Positions 41,521 to 44,274 of a DNA stretch of 44,274 nucleotides are shown here, piece by piece. The notes beneath the pieces are model-generated. The model made no database searches. It was not told the origin of the DNA and saw nothing but the letters and a program-made list of their open reading frames with translations. This DNA comes from Deltaproteobacteria bacterium. Lineage in GTDB: Bacteria; Desulfobacterota_B; Binatia; Bin18. Location of the stretch: assembly GCA_012271025.1 (NCBI GenBank), contig JAAXHF010000523.1, positions 1 through 44,274 on the forward strand, read 5' to 3'. The position numbers and the translations under genes are program-made. Numbering within the stretch: the first letter of the stretch is position 1; the number at the start of each line of letters is the position of its first letter.

Positions 41521-41979
41521 TTACGGCTGAGCCGTTTCGACCAGTTCCAGGATGGTCCCGTCCGGGTCTTTGAAGCATACGAAGCGGGCCGGCGGCGCGT
41601 CGGGCGGGCTGAGCAGAACCGGCTCGGACAGGAACTCCACTCCGCGAGCCTTAAGCGCCCTGACGTCGGCGTCCATATCGGAGGTGAGCAGCGCAATCCG
41701 GGCAATGCCCAGGTGGTACAGGTGCGGGTATGGGGCAGCGCTGTCGCGCGGATCTTTCCACTCCAGCAGGTCGATCAGCGGCGTCGTGGGCGAGCCCTCC
41801 AGCTGCAGCAGGGCGCCCCGGACGTGATACGGCGGCATGCCGACCGCAGCCGCCACCTCGGGGGTGTTGCGCGGCGGGACTTCCCACATGACCTTGAAGC
41901 CCAGAAACTCGTAGAACTCGCGCGAGCGCTCATAATCGCTGCAGTTGACGTTGACGTGCATCATACCGGTGACGTGCAT
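41521..41979 (-). CDS. VOC-family protein
   Basis: 152 residues, single VOC domain. His8 (MMHVNVNC) and Glu145 (TILELVE) are the usual first and last ligands, and LYHLGIARI gives another His around residue 89. Such proteins are glyoxalases, epimerases or dioxygenase-like. ATG 41979 has AGGAGG just before it; a TTG five codons upstream is in frame but not needed. The LLM gene follows after 11 bases, and DUF1329 precedes by 72 bp. Confidence 0.85.
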   Translation of the reverse strand: MHVTGMMHVNVNCSDYERSREFYEFLGFKVMWEVPPRNTPEVAAAVGMPPYHVRGALLQLEGSPTTPLIDLLEWKDPRDSAAPYPHLYHLGIARIALLTSDMDADVRALKARGVEFLSEPVLLSPPDAPPARFVCFKDPDGTILELVETAQP

Positions 41980-42051
41980 GCGCTTCCTCCTCAAGACGGT
42001 GCTGGGGTGTCGGTAGCGCGCCGACCGGGGTGGGCGAGCGCGCAGTCTGGT

Positions 42052-43365
42052 CTACTCGGTGCTGCCGGTAAAGACGAGCTGGCGCGACTCCTCCTGGGCC
42101 TCGAACCGCTCCTTGAGTGGGGACGGCAGGCTGACCGTGCGCTCCTGGGGAAACTTGTCCGGGTACAGGGCCGGGCGCAGGAAAAACTCCTCCGGCACCG
42201 GGACGGTCGCCTGACTCTTGAGCGGCGCCACAAACCACACCCGGCGCATGAAGTCCGGGCTGAAGAAGACCTCCAGGTCTTTTGTCGTCCAGTCACGGAC
42301 CTGGTGGGCGTCGTGCATGTCATAGCTCAAGAGGTCCTGCTCCAGATCCCAGAACACGAAGATCTGGCCGCTGTAGCCCTGCTTGCCGAGCTGCGGGTTC
42401 ATCAGCTTGGCCACCCGCTGCTCGATATTGACCAGGGTGCCCTGGGCGTCGTACTGCTCAATCCGCAGCGGGAAAAAGGTGTGGCGGTCCAGCCAATAAA
42501 TAATGCGCGGGATATAGTAGTCGGGAATCCACTCCTGGCGCGGGGTGGCTTCGACCACATAGGTTTCAACGCCCCCCTGCGGCGTATAGTGGGGGTACTC
42601 CTGGCCCATAGGCTTAAGCTCCTGGGGGGTCGCCTCGTAAAACGAGCCGTCCTCATCGACCAGGGTCAGCGAGTCCCGGGTGTGGGGAAAGCGGACAGTT
42701 TCGTACAGCACGTCGGTTCCCAACAGCCGCCAGTGAAACTCCCAGGCGTCACGGTTCAGAAAATCGTCAAAGGCAAACGCGTAGCCGGGGAATTTGTCCT
42801 GCCGCCGCGGCTGGGGCTGTCGGCGGACGCGCCGCATTGCCGGCCCATAGGCAAACAGGTCGGCCTTGGTGGTGAATTCCTGGTCGGTCCGGTACAGATT
42901 GTAGATCGACTGCTGGCCGTAGGCCTCGGCCGGCTCGGTCGTCTGAAACAGCCAGCGGGTATACCACTCGCCCGGCTCAGTCTTGATCTGACCCAGCAGT
43001 CCGGCCGGCTCACGGTAGTGGACCAGACCGACGGCCCGTGCGCTGGTCAGATAGCCGCTGGTCGTGACCGACCCGTAGGCTTCGACCAGGGCACAGTTCC
43101 AGCGCGGCATATGCGAGAAGTCGGTGGATAAAAAGCCCATCTCTTCGGCCGTATAGGGTGGAGTAAATGGGTAGGGCTCGGCCGGCAGATACGGAACCGT
43201 CGCATCGCGGGGCGTCTCGGTGCGCAGGTCAATCTGCTCAAGCTCTTGCTCCGACAGCTCCCCGACGGTCTTCCAGGTTCGCGTCTGTTCGGCCGGGCCA
43301 AGTGTCGGGCTCCCGACCACGAGAAAGACCAACATTGCGTTTGCGGCGAAGCGCAGATATGACAT
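42052..43365 (-). CDS. DUF1329 secreted/outer-membrane protein
   Basis: 437 residues. A signal peptide of about 26 residues (hydrophobic AANAMLVFLVVGS then PTLGPAEQ) precedes a DUF1329 domain, recognised by RRQPQPRRQDKFPGYAF and FDDFLNRDAWEFHWRLLG. DUF1329 proteins are LolB-like periplasmic or outer-membrane beta proteins that recur next to steroid, terpene and aromatic-degradation genes and RND exporters. A role in handling a hydrophobic substrate at the outer membrane is plausible but unproven. AGGAGG lies before ATG 43365. It leads a four-gene minus-strand run (DUF1329, VOC, LLM, TIR), and is divergent from the DUF2889 gene across 62 bp. Confidence 0.85.
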   Translation of the reverse strand: MSYLRFAANAMLVFLVVGSPTLGPAEQTRTWKTVGELSEQELEQIDLRTETPRDATVPYLPAEPYPFTPPYTAEEMGFLSTDFSHMPRWNCALVEAYGSVTTSGYLTSARAVGLVHYREPAGLLGQIKTEPGEWYTRWLFQTTEPAEAYGQQSIYNLYRTDQEFTTKADLFAYGPAMRRVRRQPQPRRQDKFPGYAFAFDDFLNRDAWEFHWRLLGTDVLYETVRFPHTRDSLTLVDEDGSFYEATPQELKPMGQEYPHYTPQGGVETYVVEATPRQEWIPDYYIPRIIYWLDRHTFFPLRIEQYDAQGTLVNIEQRVAKLMNPQLGKQGYSGQIFVFWDLEQDLLSYDMHDAHQVRDWTTKDLEVFFSPDFMRRVWFVAPLKSQATVPVPEEFFLRPALYPDKFPQERTVSLPSPLKERFEAQEESRQLVFTGSTE

Positions 43366-43427
43366 GATTCTCCTCCTGCCGGCGTGTCAGAAGATAGCAC
43401 CCACTCCCGACAATGCAAGGAAAATGC

Positions 43428-44274
43428 GTGAAAAACCCCGTGTATACCCCTGCCCTGTCCCTGCCCAGCCACGGTTATGTCCGCAGCTTTGAGGCGAAGA
43501 TCGATTATCTCGAAGACGAAACCCTGCGCATCCGGGGCGTCCAGACCGACCACCAGCATAGCCTCGAATATGACTGGCTGGTGCGCTTTCCCGACTATAC
43601 GATCCTGGCGGCTTCGGCGTGTCAGCCGTCCGGCGAGCCGACGGTCTTAGCGCCCCAGCTGCTGAGCCGCTGCCGCTCTCTGCAAGGCGCGCAAACCAAC
43701 CAGGGCTTGAGCAAAGTCGCCCGCAGCCTGTTCGGCGAGCTGCCGGGCCACCAGCAGCACCTGGCCCTGGCGATTGACATGGCGCGGGTCAGCCTCCAGG
43801 CATTTCCCGTTCCCAAGGGCGACCACGAGCGCTATGCCGCCGCAGCCGCGGACCTGCCGCCGGGTCCCAGCCGGGTCGCCCGCATGGCCTGGGAGCGCGA
43901 CCGGGTCGAATGGCCGTGGATCTGTAATTCGTGCTACGCCTATCGCGACGAGTCGGCAGCTCTGTTCGAGCAAGGCCCGGTCAACTGCTTTAATCTCGAC
44001 CTGGCCTCACCCCAGCCCGGCCAAGAGCGGTTTTTCTGGCGCACCAAGCGGCTGCGTATTGCCGAGCGCCCGGACGGCGCGGGCTTTGCGTGTCACAACG
44101 ACATGGACGATACCTTCCACCAGCTCGGGGTGTCGTTTGACATCCAGGCCGACGGCACGATCAGTGCGGCGACCAGCCGCTGGCAGCGCCTCGCCTATGT
44201 CGGCATTTGCGAGGGCAGCCAAGCCGGCACACCGGGCCTGATCGGCAAGAAGCTCGACAGGAACTACGCCCGCC
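43428..44274 (+). CDS. DUF2889 protein, cut by the window end
   Basis: At least 282 codons, no stop before 44274. Starts at GTG 43428 (protein begins VKNPVYTPALSLP) with AAGGA at 43417-43421; no ATG is available in frame nearby. The second half matches DUF2889: DMDDTFHQLGVSFDIQADGTI, then CEGSQAGTPGLIGKKL. DUF2889 has no known function but occurs near aromatic and steroid catabolic genes. Divergent from DUF1329 with 62 bp between starts, suggesting a shared control region. The internal region contains two cysteines in WICNSCYAYRD; their role is unknown. Confidence 0.75.
   Translation, partial: MKNPVYTPALSLPSHGYVRSFEAKIDYLEDETLRIRGVQTDHQHSLEYDWLVRFPDYTILAASACQPSGEPTVLAPQLLSRCRSLQGAQTNQGLSKVARSLFGELPGHQQHLALAIDMARVSLQAFPVPKGDHERYAAAAADLPPGPSRVARMAWERDRVEWPWICNSCYAYRDESAALFEQGPVNCFNLDLASPQPGQERFFWRTKRLRIAERPDGAGFACHNDMDDTFHQLGVSFDIQADGTISAATSRWQRLAYVGICEGSQAGTPGLIGKKLDRNYAR

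Noticed and set aside
1..44274. CRISPR array, tRNA, rRNA, prophage or insertion sequence
   Set aside because: No regularly spaced repeats, no cloverleaf or rRNA-like sequence and no transposase or integrase frames were seen on either strand.

Overview
The window is high-GC bacterial DNA (roughly 60-65% by eye) from an organism I cannot name with confidence. It is crowded with flavin monooxygenases, CoA-linked enzymes, amidohydrolases and VOC proteins. That content recalls large-genome uncultured lineages such as Tectomicrobia/Entotheonella or Binatota. This is an impression of gene content, not a phylogenetic result. I see no rRNA, tRNA, CRISPR array, prophage or intact transposase.

Layout. 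109-5365 (+) is a catabolic set: a double-domain CaiB/BaiF CoA-transferase, a D-aminoacylase-like amidohydrolase and a luciferase-like monooxygenase (LLM). 5371-6377 (+) is a visibly AT-richer two-gene insert encoding a membrane protein and a TIR protein, with its own promoter-like sequence. 6673-8355 (-) is ilvD with a good sigma-70 promoter. 8626-13954 (+) carries SnoaL-like, thiolase-like and OB-fold/Zn-ribbon genes, then a Baeyer-Villiger monooxygenase (BVMO) overlapping an acyl-CoA dehydrogenase. A second BVMO (-) follows, then an NtaA-type LLM with an HSL-type esterase (+). 18517-18744 holds a structured repeat and a duplicated esterase 3' end. 18821-20802 (-) is an AAA ATPase/RloB pair (RloAB or AbiL-like), with the RloB start codon missing or frameshifted.

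21127-32452 is a mosaic of short transcription units: amidohydrolase, M81/MlrC-like peptidase, a broken DUF2283 gene, carboxymuconolactone decarboxylase family protein, cytochrome P450, LLM, dienelactone hydrolase, enoyl-CoA hydratase, sulfotransferase, rhodanese and LLM. Two repeat-rich intergenic regions lie within it. A secreted SurE-like protein with an extra C-terminal domain follows. 34238-39941 (+) is a likely aromatic-ring meta-cleavage operon: amidohydrolase, VOC dioxygenase-like protein, HpaB-type flavin hydroxylase, FAH-family hydrolase and BphC-type extradiol dioxygenase. 43365-40105 (-) is a compact run of DUF1329, VOC, LLM and TIR genes. A divergent DUF2889 gene runs off the right edge.

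Together the genes suggest oxidative breakdown of hydrophobic or aromatic/alicyclic compounds: hydroxylation by P450, HpaB and LLM enzymes, ketone-to-ester conversion by BVMOs, ester and lactone hydrolysis, extradiol ring cleavage, then CoA activation and beta-oxidation-like steps. Three defence-like loci (TM+TIR, RloAB, TIR at the end of an LLM operon) are scattered through this island. They are the most interesting material for a new system.
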